DNA of 64,000 nucleotides from Chloroflexota bacterium (GTDB lineage: Bacteria; Chloroflexota; Dehalococcoidia; Tepidiformales; Tepidiformaceae), in NCBI GenBank assembly GCA_026702615.1, contig JAPPBY010000017.1:215651-279650 (forward strand). The letters run 5' to 3'. The notes under the pieces were generated by a model. That model ran no database searches and had not been told where the DNA came from. It was given only the letters and a program-made list of their open reading frames with translations. The translations under genes and the position numbers were made by a program. This document shows positions 27,768-35,535 of this stretch, in pieces; position 1 is the stretch's first letter, and each line of letters opens with the position of its first letter.

Positions 27768-28232
27768 ATGGCCCACTCGGAGAATGGTCTGCAGGTCGAC
27801 CTGGAGGCGCTGCGGGAACGGCTGGAGAACGCCGACCTGATCGTCATCGGGTTCCACGCGTTCCCCGAGCGACTGCTGCTGGACGCACGCAGCTCGCCCA
27901 GCGAGGGGCCGTTGGTGGCGGTCGTGGCACCGGTCTCGAGCGTGCAGGAGCGGTACGCGTGGCTGGGAAAGCACCGGAGCTCGTTCGGGATGCCGGACGA
28001 CTTCACGTTCGCCATGTGGCCCCACTCAATCGCGCTGATCCGGGAGCACGATGTGCTGGCGCCGATGGGCGAGCGCATGGCAGCCGTATCGAACGAGGCG
28101 GACCTGGCGATGTCGCGGGCGATCGCGCGGCTGGAGGTGCTGGAGCGCCGCACGATCCGGGAGGCGGTGCTGGGCGGTCCGAGCTGGGAGACGCTCTGGC
28201 CAGACGAGGACGGGGACGAGGCGGGGGACTAG
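27768..28232 (+). CDS. Hypothetical protein (154 aa)
   Basis: Start ATG 27768. Seen: helical start LEALRERLENADLIVIGF, an AVVAPVSSVQERYAWLGKHR segment, FAMWPHSIALIREHDVL and a long C-terminal helix ending in an acidic tail. A CCGGAGG-like purine stretch lies upstream. No motif of a known family was recognised; the composition suggests a soluble alpha/beta protein. It follows groL after the hairpin and converges with moaA. Confidence 0.6.
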   Translation: MAHSENGLQVDLEALRERLENADLIVIGFHAFPERLLLDARSSPSEGPLVAVVAPVSSVQERYAWLGKHRSSFGMPDDFTFAMWPHSIALIREHDVLAPMGERMAAVSNEADLAMSRAIARLEVLERRTIREAVLGGPSWETLWPDEDGDEAGD

Positions 28233-28241
28233 GCGGCGGCG

Positions 28242-29249
28242 CTAGCCGCCGATGTGAGACATCTCGACGCGCTTGAGATCGGCCGTCGCCTCCGTGCGGA
28301 GGTCGGAGTAGCGGTCGTCGCGGATTCGCCAGACGCGGGCGATAGCTTCCGCAAGCTCGTCATCGGTCGCGCCGCCGCGCAGCAAGGCGCGCAGGTCGAA
28401 GCCGGTCGACCCGAAGAGGCAAGTGAAGAGCTCGCCTTCGGGTGAGAGGCGGGCGCGGGTGCAGTCGCCGCAGAACGGCTGCGTGATTGACGTGATGACG
28501 CCGACCTCGCCGCCGCCGTCGCGGTAGCGGTAACGCCGGGCGACTTCGCCGACGTAGTTCGGGTCGAGGGGCTCGAGGGGGAGGGCGGCGTCGATACGCT
28601 CGATGATCTCGGCGGCGGGCACGACGTGGTCAAGCACCCAGCCGTTGGTCGTGCCGACGTCCATGTACTCGATGAAGCGCACGATGATGCCCGTGCCGTG
28701 GAAGTGGCGCGCGAGGTCGACGATGGTGTGGTCGTTGAGGCCGCGCTTGACGACGGCGTTCACCTTGATGGGCCAGAGACCCGCGTCGCGCGCGGCGTCG
28801 ATACCGGCGAGCACGACATCGACGCCGACGTCGACATCGTTCATCTCGCGGAAGGTGGCGTCGTCGAGCGAGTCGAGGCTGATGGTGATGCGCTCAAGAC
28901 CAGCTTCGCGGAGGGGGACGGCCTGGGCCGGGAGGAGAGCGCCGTTGGTGGTGAGGGTAAGGTCCAGAAGGCCGTCGAGGGTGGACAACTGTTCGATCAG
29001 GAGGGGGAGGTCGCGGCGGACGAGGGGTTCGCCGCCGGTCACGCGGATCTTCTCGACGCCGTGGGCGACAAAGAGGCGCGAAAGCCGCACGATCTCCTCG
29101 TAGGTGAGAATCTCCTCGCGGTCGAGGAACTGGAAGGACGGCCCGAAGACCTCCTTGGGCATGCAGTACACGCAGCGGAAGTTGCAGCGATCCGTCACGG
29201 AGACGCGCAAGTCGCGCAGGGGCCTGTCGAAGGTGTCGCGCACTGGCAT
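28242..29249 (-). CDS. moaA: GTP 3',8-cyclase MoaA
   Basis: 335 aa radical SAM enzyme that starts molybdopterin synthesis by rearranging GTP. Seen: CxxxCxxC cluster C22, C26, C29 ([10 protein letters not shown]), [11 protein letters not shown], the SAM-binding segment TTNGALL, the second 4Fe-4S cluster [22 protein letters not shown] and the terminal Gly-Gly pair required for cyclisation. With the MoaD-like protein and the Mo hydroxylase at 4509-7086 it shows a working cofactor route, though MoaC, MoaE and MoeA are not in the window. ATG at 29249 is 7 bases after TAAGCT. Confidence 0.96.
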   Translation of the reverse strand: MPVRDTFDRPLRDLRVSVTDRCNFRCVYCMPKEVFGPSFQFLDREEILTYEEIVRLSRLFVAHGVEKIRVTGGEPLVRRDLPLLIEQLSTLDGLLDLTLTTNGALLPAQAVPLREAGLERITISLDSLDDATFREMNDVDVGVDVVLAGIDAARDAGLWPIKVNAVVKRGLNDHTIVDLARHFHGTGIIVRFIEYMDVGTTNGWVLDHVVPAAEIIERIDAALPLEPLDPNYVGEVARRYRYRDGGGEVGVITSITQPFCGDCTRARLSPEGELFTCLFGSTGFDLRALLRGGATDDELAEAIARVWRIRDDRYSDLRTEATADLKRVEMSHIGG

Positions 29250-29256
29250 CAGGGGT

Positions 29257-29262
29257 AGCTTA
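29257..29262 (-). promoter_or_regulatory. -10 box (TAAGCT) for leaderless moaA
   Basis: TAAGCT on the minus strand ends 7 bases before the ATG at 29249. Confidence 0.5.
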
Positions 29263-29303
29263 CCGGTCCGTCCGCTTTCGATGTGCTGACTTCAGCCTAT
29301 CGC

Positions 29304-29768
29304 CTAGTCGCCTGCGGCGACGGGCGGGGCGGCTTCGGTGAAGCGCCGAAGCATCTCGTCGTGCTTCTCGAGGCGTTCGGCGAGCTGGACGCGCATCTTC
29401 TCCATCTTCGCGACCTTCTGGTCGAGCAACGCGATCTGGCGCAGGGTGACCTCGCGGGCGATGCGGACCTTCTTGGCCTTCTCCTCGGCCTCGTCATCCT
29501 TGTTCCACTCGGCGCGGATCTGCATGCGGACGTCCTCGGCTTCGAGCATCTCCTTGATGTCGGCGAGGGAGAACCCGAGGAGCTCCTTGAGGGCCTTGAC
29601 GCGCTCGATGCGCTCCATGTCGGCGGGGGAGTAGAGGCGGAATCCGCCGACCATGCGGGTGGGCGCGGGCAGGAGGCCGCGCTCTTCGTAGTAGCGGAGC
29701 GTGCGCTGCGTGAGCTCCGACCGTTCGGCCGCTTCACCGATCTGCAAGTAGCCGTCGTCACGTTCCAT
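29304..29768 (-). CDS. MerR-family regulator
   Basis: 154 aa. Seen: N-terminal MerR winged helix LQIGEAAERSELTQRTLRYY, wing with GGFRLYSPADMERI, then a long coiled-coil helix with DEMLRRFTEA near the end; no Cys cluster, so a metal-sensing MerR is unlikely. Chosen start ATG 29768 gives the standard N-terminus. It would bind a 19-20 bp spaced promoter. Its target is not identifiable; the gene lies upstream of moaA in the same orientation with about 55 bases between. Confidence 0.88.
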   Translation of the reverse strand: MERDDGYLQIGEAAERSELTQRTLRYYEERGLLPAPTRMVGGFRLYSPADMERIERVKALKELLGFSLADIKEMLEAEDVRMQIRAEWNKDDEAEEKAKKVRIAREVTLRQIALLDQKVAKMEKMRVQLAERLEKHDEMLRRFTEAAPPVAAGD

Positions 29769-29898
29769 GGCGTAGTCGTAGTCTAGCGGCGGCAGCAAGC
29801 GCGTCAATGCACCGTCTCCCGCCGTGGCCGAGCGGTGGCCGACAGGCGCGAGACCATAAGCCGAATGAGGCCGTGAAAGGTCCGTTAATGAAGCCGCG

Positions 29899-29928
29899 CG
29901 GCGGGCCAAAAGTGGTTGCCGCCCGCCG
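29899..29928. repeat. 8-bp inverted repeat before the dnaA-like gene
   Basis: CGGCGGGC at 29899-29906 pairs with GCCCGCCG at 29921-29928 across a 14-base loop in the 222-base gap between the MerR and DnaA genes. The gap also holds no DnaA-box-like TTATNCACA. The hairpin could be a regulatory element or operator; its function is unknown. Confidence 0.4.
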
Positions 29929-29990
29929 AGGGGGAGCGCTAGCCTTCAGGGGTCGCGCTGAGGGGCGCGACACCTTCTGCATCATCACCG

Positions 29991-31367
29991 ATGAACAGCG
30001 AGCCGGGGGCGCGCGTGCGCCCCGGGGAGGGAGCGCGCACGCCCGTGTCAGGTGGGGATCGGGACTCGGCGAAGGCATTGCGGGGCACCTGGCAGGCCGT
30101 GTTGGGGCGGCTCGAGCTCGAGGTGAGCCGCGCCAACTTCGAGACGTGGCTGGCGGGTACGAGCGCGCGTTCGCGGAGCGACCGCGCGCTGCTCGTGGAG
30201 GCTCGCTCGGCGTTCCGGGCGGAGTGGTTGAACGAGAACCTGGCGTCCGTCGTCGAGCGCTGCCTGGGCGCGGTCGAGGGTGAACGGCTCAGCGTCCGGT
30301 TCGTCGCTCCGGGGGAGGAACCGCAGGCGGCGCCGGAGACGGCCACATCCCCTAACGGGAGGGCGCCGGCAGGCCCCGAGCAGGTGGTGGGACAGGTGAA
30401 CGGATCGTTCACGCTGGCCCGCTATTTCCGGTCTGAGGGAAGCGCCCTGGCTCTCGCGAGCTGTTTGAGCCTGGTGGAGGACGGGGAGCCGGCGATTAGC
30501 CCGGTAGTCGTCCACGGCCCCCCGGGGGTGGGGAAGACGCACCTGCTGCACGGCCTGGCGGCCCAGGCGAGCAGTCAGGGGCAGCGGGTCGCCTGCCTGA
30601 GCGGGGAGGGGTTCACCTCGCGCTACCAGCGGGCGCTGCGGGAGGGGAACGTCGAGGCGTTCCAGGACGCCGTTCGAGGGGTGCAACTGCTCATCATCGA
30701 CGACCTGCACGATCTGGCGGGGAAGACAGGCACGCTGCGGGAACTGGTGCACACGCTGGACGCCGTCACACACGGGGGCGGCGCGGTTGTGGTGGGGAGC
30801 GAGCTGCGCCCGCGCGAGCTGGGGCTCCCGGAGCGGCTGTGCTCGCGGCTGGAGGCGGGGATCGTGGCGACCGTCGAGCCGTTCGCGGCGGGCGAGCGGC
30901 GCGCGTTCATCGAGCAGCGCCTGGCGGACCTGCGGGTGGCGCTGCCATCGTGGTGCCTGGAGCAGCTCGCCGCGGGAACGGGCTCGGTGCGGTCGATCCT
31001 GGCGGGTGTGCATGCGGCGGTGGGGCTGCAGCGGCGGGGGCTGCTCAATGAGCTACGGCTGGCGGCTGAGGTGGGGGCGCTCGAACTGCAGGGTCGCGGG
31101 AGCGAGACGGCGAAAGCAGTGATCGAGCGGATCGCGGAGCACTTCGCGGTGGCCGTGGGCGAAGTGGAGGGGCGCAGCCGCGCGCAGAAGCTGGCGCGTC
31201 CGCGGGCGGTGGCGGCGGCCGCGCTGCAGGAGCGAGGGTGCAGCTACAGCGAGATCGGGGCGCTGCTCGGGGGGCGGAGCCGGAGCACGATCAAGGGGTT
31301 GGCGGAGCGGGGCCGGGCGCTGGGCGCGGATGACCCGGCGGTCGCGAACCTGCTCCGGGCCGGCTAG
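29991..31367 (+). CDS. dnaA: DnaA-like replication initiator, divergent box-recognition motif
   Basis: 458 aa, all four DnaA domains. Seen: domain I FETWLAGTSA and AEWLNENL; domain III with Walker A GPPGVGKT (176-183), Walker B LLIIDDLH, arginine-finger-like LCSRLEAGI and sensor II GSVRSILAGVHAAV; domain IV RSRAQKLARPRAVAAAAL followed by a changed signature GGRSRSTI (427-434) instead of GGRDHTTV. In E. coli the D-H-T-T residues contact the 9-mer box, so recognition may differ. There is no dnaN, recF or oriC-like array nearby. It may be the true DnaA of this lineage or a paralog. Confidence 0.82.
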   Translation: MNSEPGARVRPGEGARTPVSGGDRDSAKALRGTWQAVLGRLELEVSRANFETWLAGTSARSRSDRALLVEARSAFRAEWLNENLASVVERCLGAVEGERLSVRFVAPGEEPQAAPETATSPNGRAPAGPEQVVGQVNGSFTLARYFRSEGSALALASCLSLVEDGEPAISPVVVHGPPGVGKTHLLHGLAAQASSQGQRVACLSGEGFTSRYQRALREGNVEAFQDAVRGVQLLIIDDLHDLAGKTGTLRELVHTLDAVTHGGGAVVVGSELRPRELGLPERLCSRLEAGIVATVEPFAAGERRAFIEQRLADLRVALPSWCLEQLAAGTGSVRSILAGVHAAVGLQRRGLLNELRLAAEVGALELQGRGSETAKAVIERIAEHFAVAVGEVEGRSRAQKLARPRAVAAAALQERGCSYSEIGALLGGRSRSTIKGLAERGRALGADDPAVANLLRAG

Positions 31368-31690
31368 GCGTCCAGCAGCGCGACAGCGGCACTCACGCCG
31401 GCTATTCCGAAACCGGCTACCACGCCAGCACAGGCTGCGCTCACCGGGGAATGGGTCTCGCCATCCCAGGTGTCCTGCTCCACGAGGATGACGGTCGCTC
31501 CGACCGTCCGGACAGCGCCGGCAATCACCTCCGCGTCGGGGAGGCCGTCGACGCACAGCACGACGTCGCCACCAGTCTGCCGGAGGGCGGCGGCGACCTC
31601 ACCGGAGGTCGCGCAGGTGCGAACCTCCACGCCCTCGGGGAGCGGGGGCGGGGAGACTCCGGCAGGCAGGATGACAAGGACGCCGGCCAT
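31364..31690 (-). CDS. Hypothetical small protein (108 aa) at the end of the CaiB operon
   Basis: Seen: AGVLVILPAGVSPPPLPEGVEV, ALRQTGGDVVLCVDGL, GATVILVEQDTW and a hydrophobic Gly/Ala-rich C-terminus SAACAGVVAGFGIAGVSAAV. The predicted alpha/beta pattern is weakly Rossmann-like. Its ATG overlaps the CaiB fusion stop (TGATG), so it is probably real. No family recognised. Its stop shares the CTAG at 31364-31367 with the dnaA stop. Confidence 0.55.
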   Translation of the reverse strand: MAGVLVILPAGVSPPPLPEGVEVRTCATSGEVAAALRQTGGDVVLCVDGLPDAEVIAGAVRTVGATVILVEQDTWDGETHSPVSAACAGVVAGFGIAGVSAAVALLDA

Positions 31691-34092
31691 CAGAGGCTCG
31701 GGCCGGCGGCGTACTGGGCGTCGTCGTTGGTGGCGTTGGCGGCGTAGAGGGCCTCGATCTCGGCGTCGCTCATGCCGAGCAATCCGGAGAAGACTTCGCG
31801 GTTGTGCTGGGCGAAAAGGGGAGCGGGGCGGGCGATGGCGCCGGGGGTCTGCTCGAAGCGCCAGGGGAAGCCAGGGAAGACGTGCGTCCCCGCGACCGGG
31901 TGGCGCACGGTCTCGAAGTAGCCGCGGTCGTTCAGGTGGTTATCGCTCACGACCATCCAGTTGGGCATGACGGGGGCAGCCGGGACACCGGCTTCCTGCA
32001 AAGCGGCAGCGGCGGCGGTGACCGTCTGCTCGCGTGACCAGGCGGCGATGGAGTCGTCGATGTCGGCGGCGTTCGCGCGACGGCCCTCGACGGTCGCGAG
32101 CTGCGGGTCAGCGGCGAGTTCGGGGCAGCCGACGACTTCCGCGAGGGCGGCGAAGTCGCGTTCATCGCGCACAGTGAGGGCGAGCCAGTTGTCCGCCCCG
32201 GCGCAGGGGTAGAGGCCCTGGGGAGCGTGGACGGGGGAGGCGTTGCCGATGGGCTCGGGGGCCTCGCCGGTGACCGCGTAGGTGAGCAGCTCCTGTGAGA
32301 AGTAGGGCAGGACGGCCTCGAAGAGGGAGACATCGATCCAGCGGCCCTTGCCGGTCGCGCGGCGGGCGTGAAGGGCGGCGAGCATGGCGACCGCGCCGTG
32401 GTTCCCCGTGACGGGGTCGGCGTAGTAGCTGCCGGTGCCGTAGTACTCGCCGGGGCCGTAGCCGAGCACACTGGCGAGGCCGCTCATAGCCTCGATGTTG
32501 CTGCCGTAGGCGGAGTAGTTGCGCTCCGGACCGGTGGCGCCGAATCCCGCCATGGAGCACATCACGAGGCCGGGGTTGACCTCGCGGAGGACATCCCAGC
32601 CGATGCCGAGCTGGGTCATGACGCGGGCGGCGTTGTTCTCGATGAGGCCGTCGGCCTGCTTCACCAGCTCAAGGAGGACGGCGCGGCCCTCGTCGGTGGC
32701 GAGGTTGAGGCAAACGGCGCGCTTGTTGCGATTGAGCTTGTTGAAGTAGCCGGCGCGATGGTAGTGATCCGGCCAGATGTCGGCGGGGACCCAGGCGAGG
32801 GTGCGGGTAGCGGGCTTGGTGTGCAGCTCGACCTTGATGACGTCGGCGCCGAGGTCGGCGAAGTGGCGCCCGGCGATCGGTCCCGCCCAGTTGGCGGTGA
32901 CCTCGATGAAGCGGAGGCCCGCCAGCGGTCCCTGGCCCGTGGGGGTGGAGGCGGGGGCGGGAGGGGCGACGCTCGCGTTCGCCCACGGGAAGTCAGGCGC
33001 GAGAACAGCGTCGGTATGCTGGCCGGGGGCGGCGGCGGTGGTAGCGGGGTCAAGGGCCGTCTCCGGGAGCCTGTAGGGAAGGCCGGGGGCGAGCAGCTCG
33101 CGGTCGCCGAGACAGAGGGTTCCGAACCAGTCGCGGGCGGCGAGCTGCTCGCTGGCGGCGACATCGGCCATGGTGTTCACGGGGGTGACGGCGATCCGGA
33201 GCTCCTGGGCGGCGTGGTAGATCTCCTGCTTCGTGCGCGTCTTGGTCCACTCGCCGAAGGCCTCCAACACCTCGTCGAAGCGCTCGGTCCAGACGAGGGG
33301 CTGCTGCAGGGCCTCGTCTTCCAGAAGGTCGAAGCGCTCGATGAGGATGAAGAGGTTGGGGTAGGGCGCGAGGTTGAAGAGGAAGACGAAACCATCGGCG
33401 CAGGGAACGAAGATGCTGCCGGTGCGGCTCTGGATGACGCCCTGGTGGGTCCAGATGGTGGTGAGCCAGGCGTGGTCGTTGAGCATGGCTTCCTGGTGGG
33501 AGACCTCGATGCGCTGCCCCTGGCCGTGTTCGCGGGCGTGCCGGAGCCCGGCGAGGGCGCCGACGGCAGCATGCGTGCCCGCATGGAAGGGCACCTGGTG
33601 ACCGGGAAGGGCGACGGGCTCGCGGTCGGGGTCGCCGCCGAAGTAGTGGTAGCCGCCCGTGGCGTACTCGGTAAAGGAGGTGGCCTCCCAATTGGCGCGT
33701 CCGCCACTGCGTCCGTAGGGAGAAAGGGAGAGGACGACGGCGCGCTCGTTGGCGGCGGCGAGGCGCTCTTCGAGACGATCAGCGGCTTCGCCCTGCTCGC
33801 TGTGGACGATGATGTCGGCGTGGACGGCGAGCTGTTCGACCCGTGGATCATCGACGGGCAGCGTCGCATTGAGCTTGCCCGCAGCGAGCCAGGCGAAGAA
33901 GGCGCTTTCGCCATCGACAAGGGGAAGCTCAGCACGGGCAGGGTCGCCCTCGGGAGGCTCGACCTTGACGACCTGAGCGCCGAGATCTGCGAGGAGGCGG
34001 CCGCAGTAGGGCCCGGCAACGCCGGTCGCGAGCTCGAGTACGACGACGTCGGCGAGGGGCGGGAGTGCGAGGTCGGAGGTGGGGGCCGTCAC
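31690..34092 (-). CDS. Double CaiB/BaiF CoA-transferase fusion
   Basis: 800 aa, two CaiB domains in tandem (1-~390 and ~398-785). Seen: each half starts with a class III segment (VVVLELATGVAGPYCGRLLADLGA and GLRFIEVTANWAGPIAGRHF), each has NRNKR-like and LGxD motifs. In half 2, the (I/V)DVS motif is WIDVSLFEAV; in half 1 it is RIEVSHQEAM, with Asp replaced by Glu. Fused two-domain CaiB proteins act as heterodimer-like CoA-transferases on unknown acids. GTG start overlaps the TGA of the SDR-like gene (GTGA). Confidence 0.9.
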   Translation of the reverse strand: MTAPTSDLALPPLADVVVLELATGVAGPYCGRLLADLGAQVVKVEPPEGDPARAELPLVDGESAFFAWLAAGKLNATLPVDDPRVEQLAVHADIIVHSEQGEAADRLEERLAAANERAVVLSLSPYGRSGGRANWEATSFTEYATGGYHYFGGDPDREPVALPGHQVPFHAGTHAAVGALAGLRHAREHGQGQRIEVSHQEAMLNDHAWLTTIWTHQGVIQSRTGSIFVPCADGFVFLFNLAPYPNLFILIERFDLLEDEALQQPLVWTERFDEVLEAFGEWTKTRTKQEIYHAAQELRIAVTPVNTMADVAASEQLAARDWFGTLCLGDRELLAPGLPYRLPETALDPATTAAAPGQHTDAVLAPDFPWANASVAPPAPASTPTGQGPLAGLRFIEVTANWAGPIAGRHFADLGADVIKVELHTKPATRTLAWVPADIWPDHYHRAGYFNKLNRNKRAVCLNLATDEGRAVLLELVKQADGLIENNAARVMTQLGIGWDVLREVNPGLVMCSMAGFGATGPERNYSAYGSNIEAMSGLASVLGYGPGEYYGTGSYYADPVTGNHGAVAMLAALHARRATGKGRWIDVSLFEAVLPYFSQELLTYAVTGEAPEPIGNASPVHAPQGLYPCAGADNWLALTVRDERDFAALAEVVGCPELAADPQLATVEGRRANAADIDDSIAAWSREQTVTAAAAALQEAGVPAAPVMPNWMVVSDNHLNDRGYFETVRHPVAGTHVFPGFPWRFEQTPGAIARPAPLFAQHNREVFSGLLGMSDAEIEALYAANATNDDAQYAAGPSL

Positions 34093-34685
34093 GAGGCGGC
34101 CTCGGGTCTAAGGACGGCGAGGACGCCGGCGGCGGCCTCGTCGGGGCCGGGGGCGTCGCGACCGATGACGGTGATGCGGGGTCCGCCGGCGCCGAGGTGG
34201 GCGGAGAGGGCGGCATTGAGGGCCTTGTCGTCGGCGGGGTCACGCTCGGGAGCGACGAAGACGACGGTGCCGCCGCCCTTCTCGCGCATGAGCTGGCCGA
34301 AAGCCTGGGCAGCAAGGAGAGGCGTGCGGTGGCGTCCGGCGAAGGCGCGTTTCTCCTCCACGGGTGAGTCGGGGCTGGGGGTCGGCAGGGAGGAGACCAC
34401 AATGATCGCGTCGCAGCGACCAAGCTGGCTCCAGGTCTTCTGGGTGAAGGCGCCCATCTGCTCCGGGTCGGAGGCCTCGATGACGTCGGCGAAGTGGTCG
34501 CGGCCCAGGGCCCAGACCTCGTTGGCGATGGAGTTCACCGAGAACTCCTGGTCGGGGATGGCGTTGAAGGTGGCGAGGGCGACCGAAGCGCCCGCCTCCG
34601 CAACGGCGACGGCGACGGCGCGGTGGTGGGCGTCCCCGCCACCGATGGTGGCAATGACCTGTCCGGAGAGCGCGTCGTTGGGCAT
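34089..34685 (-). CDS. Degenerate SDR-like Rossmann protein
   Basis: 198 aa. Seen: start LSGQVIATIGGGDAHHRAVA and ASVALATFN (Rossmann-like), then CDAIIVVSSLPTPSPD and LGAGGPRITVIGRDAPG, but no YxxxK and no TGxxxGIG, so catalysis as a normal SDR is unlikely. It may bind a nucleotide or CoA product, or act with the CaiB fusion that follows through a GTGA overlap. It lies in the six-gene operon 31364-36415. Confidence 0.65.
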   Translation of the reverse strand: MPNDALSGQVIATIGGGDAHHRAVAVAVAEAGASVALATFNAIPDQEFSVNSIANEVWALGRDHFADVIEASDPEQMGAFTQKTWSQLGRCDAIIVVSSLPTPSPDSPVEEKRAFAGRHRTPLLAAQAFGQLMREKGGGTVVFVAPERDPADDKALNAALSAHLGAGGPRITVIGRDAPGPDEAAAGVLAVLRPEAAS

Positions 34686-34692
34686 GGCTTCG

Positions 34693-34911
34693 TTACCGGA
34701 GGACGAACAGCAGCGTGGGGAGGAGCAACCCCATCAGGAACAGGAGGGCGACGCCGATGCCGATCGTGTTCCAGTCGCGGCGGCGATGGCCCCCGGCGTA
34801 GTACTGCTGCTCCCAGGAGCCATCGAGGAGGTCCCGGTCGCGCTCGTCGGGGCCGAATACGACATCTTCGGCTTCGTCATCGAAGTCGTCGTACGGGTCT
34901 GCTTCGGGCAT
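34693..34911 (-). CDS. Small single-pass membrane protein with acidic N-terminus
   Basis: 72 aa. Seen: Asp/Glu-rich N-terminus DPYDDFDDEAEDVVF, YYAGGHRRRDWNT and one hydrophobic helix IGVALLFLMGLLLPTLLFVL at the C-terminus. Its ATG at 34911 is preceded by TAGCAT 6 bases upstream and lies 9 bases after the previous gene's stop, so it can be both an internal operon gene and an independent transcript. Function unknown. Confidence 0.6.
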   Translation of the reverse strand: MPEADPYDDFDDEAEDVVFGPDERDRDLLDGSWEQQYYAGGHRRRDWNTIGIGVALLFLMGLLLPTLLFVLR

Positions 34912-34917
34912 GGGCCC

Positions 34918-34923
34918 ATGCTA
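34918..34923 (-). promoter_or_regulatory. -10 box (TAGCAT) before the small membrane protein
   Basis: TAGCAT on the minus strand ends 6 bases before the ATG at 34911 and overlaps the stop codon of the upstream gene, so it could be an internal operon promoter or a chance match. Confidence 0.35.
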
Positions 34924-35535
34924 GCGAACGGAGGCGCTGTGGTCGTCCGAACGGAAGTCCCACTCGATGCGGGCGGGGCGGGGGATGCCGAAGAGGCCGA
35001 AGTGCAGCGTGCTGGCGACGAACGCGAATACGGCGATCCAGTAGCTGCCATCGAGCACAACCATGAGAACGGTCGCGGCGACCCAGCCGAGGATGGCAAA
35101 GAGGCCGGCGGTCGTGTCGTCGCGGGAGTTGGCAACCGAGCCGGCCGTGAGGAAGGCGAAGACGCCAATCCAGGCGCCATCTCCGGTCACGGCCAGGGTG
35201 ACGCCGACGGCCGCCCAGCTGACCGCGACTGCGAGGCCGGTCAGGAACGAGTTGCGGTCCATCGCGCTGTAGACGACGGCGCCCGTGGTGAGGAAGGCGA
35301 AGACGGAGACCCAGGCGTTGTCGGGATTGGCAGCGACAACGGCGGCGGCTCCGCCCCAGGCGCCGGCGATGGCGAGGACACGCGCGAGACCGACGCTGCG
35401 CCTGAACCCCACAGCTCCCGTTGAGAGCCCGGCGAAGATCAGAATCCACCAGACATCGCCCTGGAGGACGGCAGCGGTGACGGCCCCGCCCCAGATGGCG
35501 GCGATGGAGAGGAGCGCGGTCGCCTTAAGCGTCAC
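34921..35535 (-). CDS. Membrane protein with four tandem helix-hairpin repeats
   Basis: 204 aa from GTG 35535. Seen: four copies of a unit about 40-46 residues long, each with a hydrophobic stretch, an Asp/Asn/Gly turn and a second hydrophobic stretch: GAVTAAVLQGDVWWILIFAG, AAAVVAANPDNAWVSVFAFL, VGVTLAVTGDGAWIGVFAFL and TVLMVVLDGSYWIAVFAFV. About eight membrane helices follow. GTG 35535 overlaps the enoyl-CoA hydratase stop by 11 bases, so the genes are coupled. The C-terminal tail is charged. No known family was recognised. Confidence 0.65.
   Translation of the reverse strand: MTLKATALLSIAAIWGGAVTAAVLQGDVWWILIFAGLSTGAVGFRRSVGLARVLAIAGAWGGAAAVVAANPDNAWVSVFAFLTTGAVVYSAMDRNSFLTGLAVAVSWAAVGVTLAVTGDGAWIGVFAFLTAGSVANSRDDTTAGLFAILGWVAATVLMVVLDGSYWIAVFAFVASTLHFGLFGIPRPARIEWDFRSDDHSASVR

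Noticed and set aside
29769..29990. Origin of replication next to the DnaA gene
   Set aside because: No 9-mer boxes, AT-rich block or dnaN found; only one 8-bp inverted repeat.
32368..35424. Plus-strand open frame of 1018 codons
   Set aside because: Antisense to the CaiB fusion and membrane genes, with low-complexity composition and no recognisable domain.
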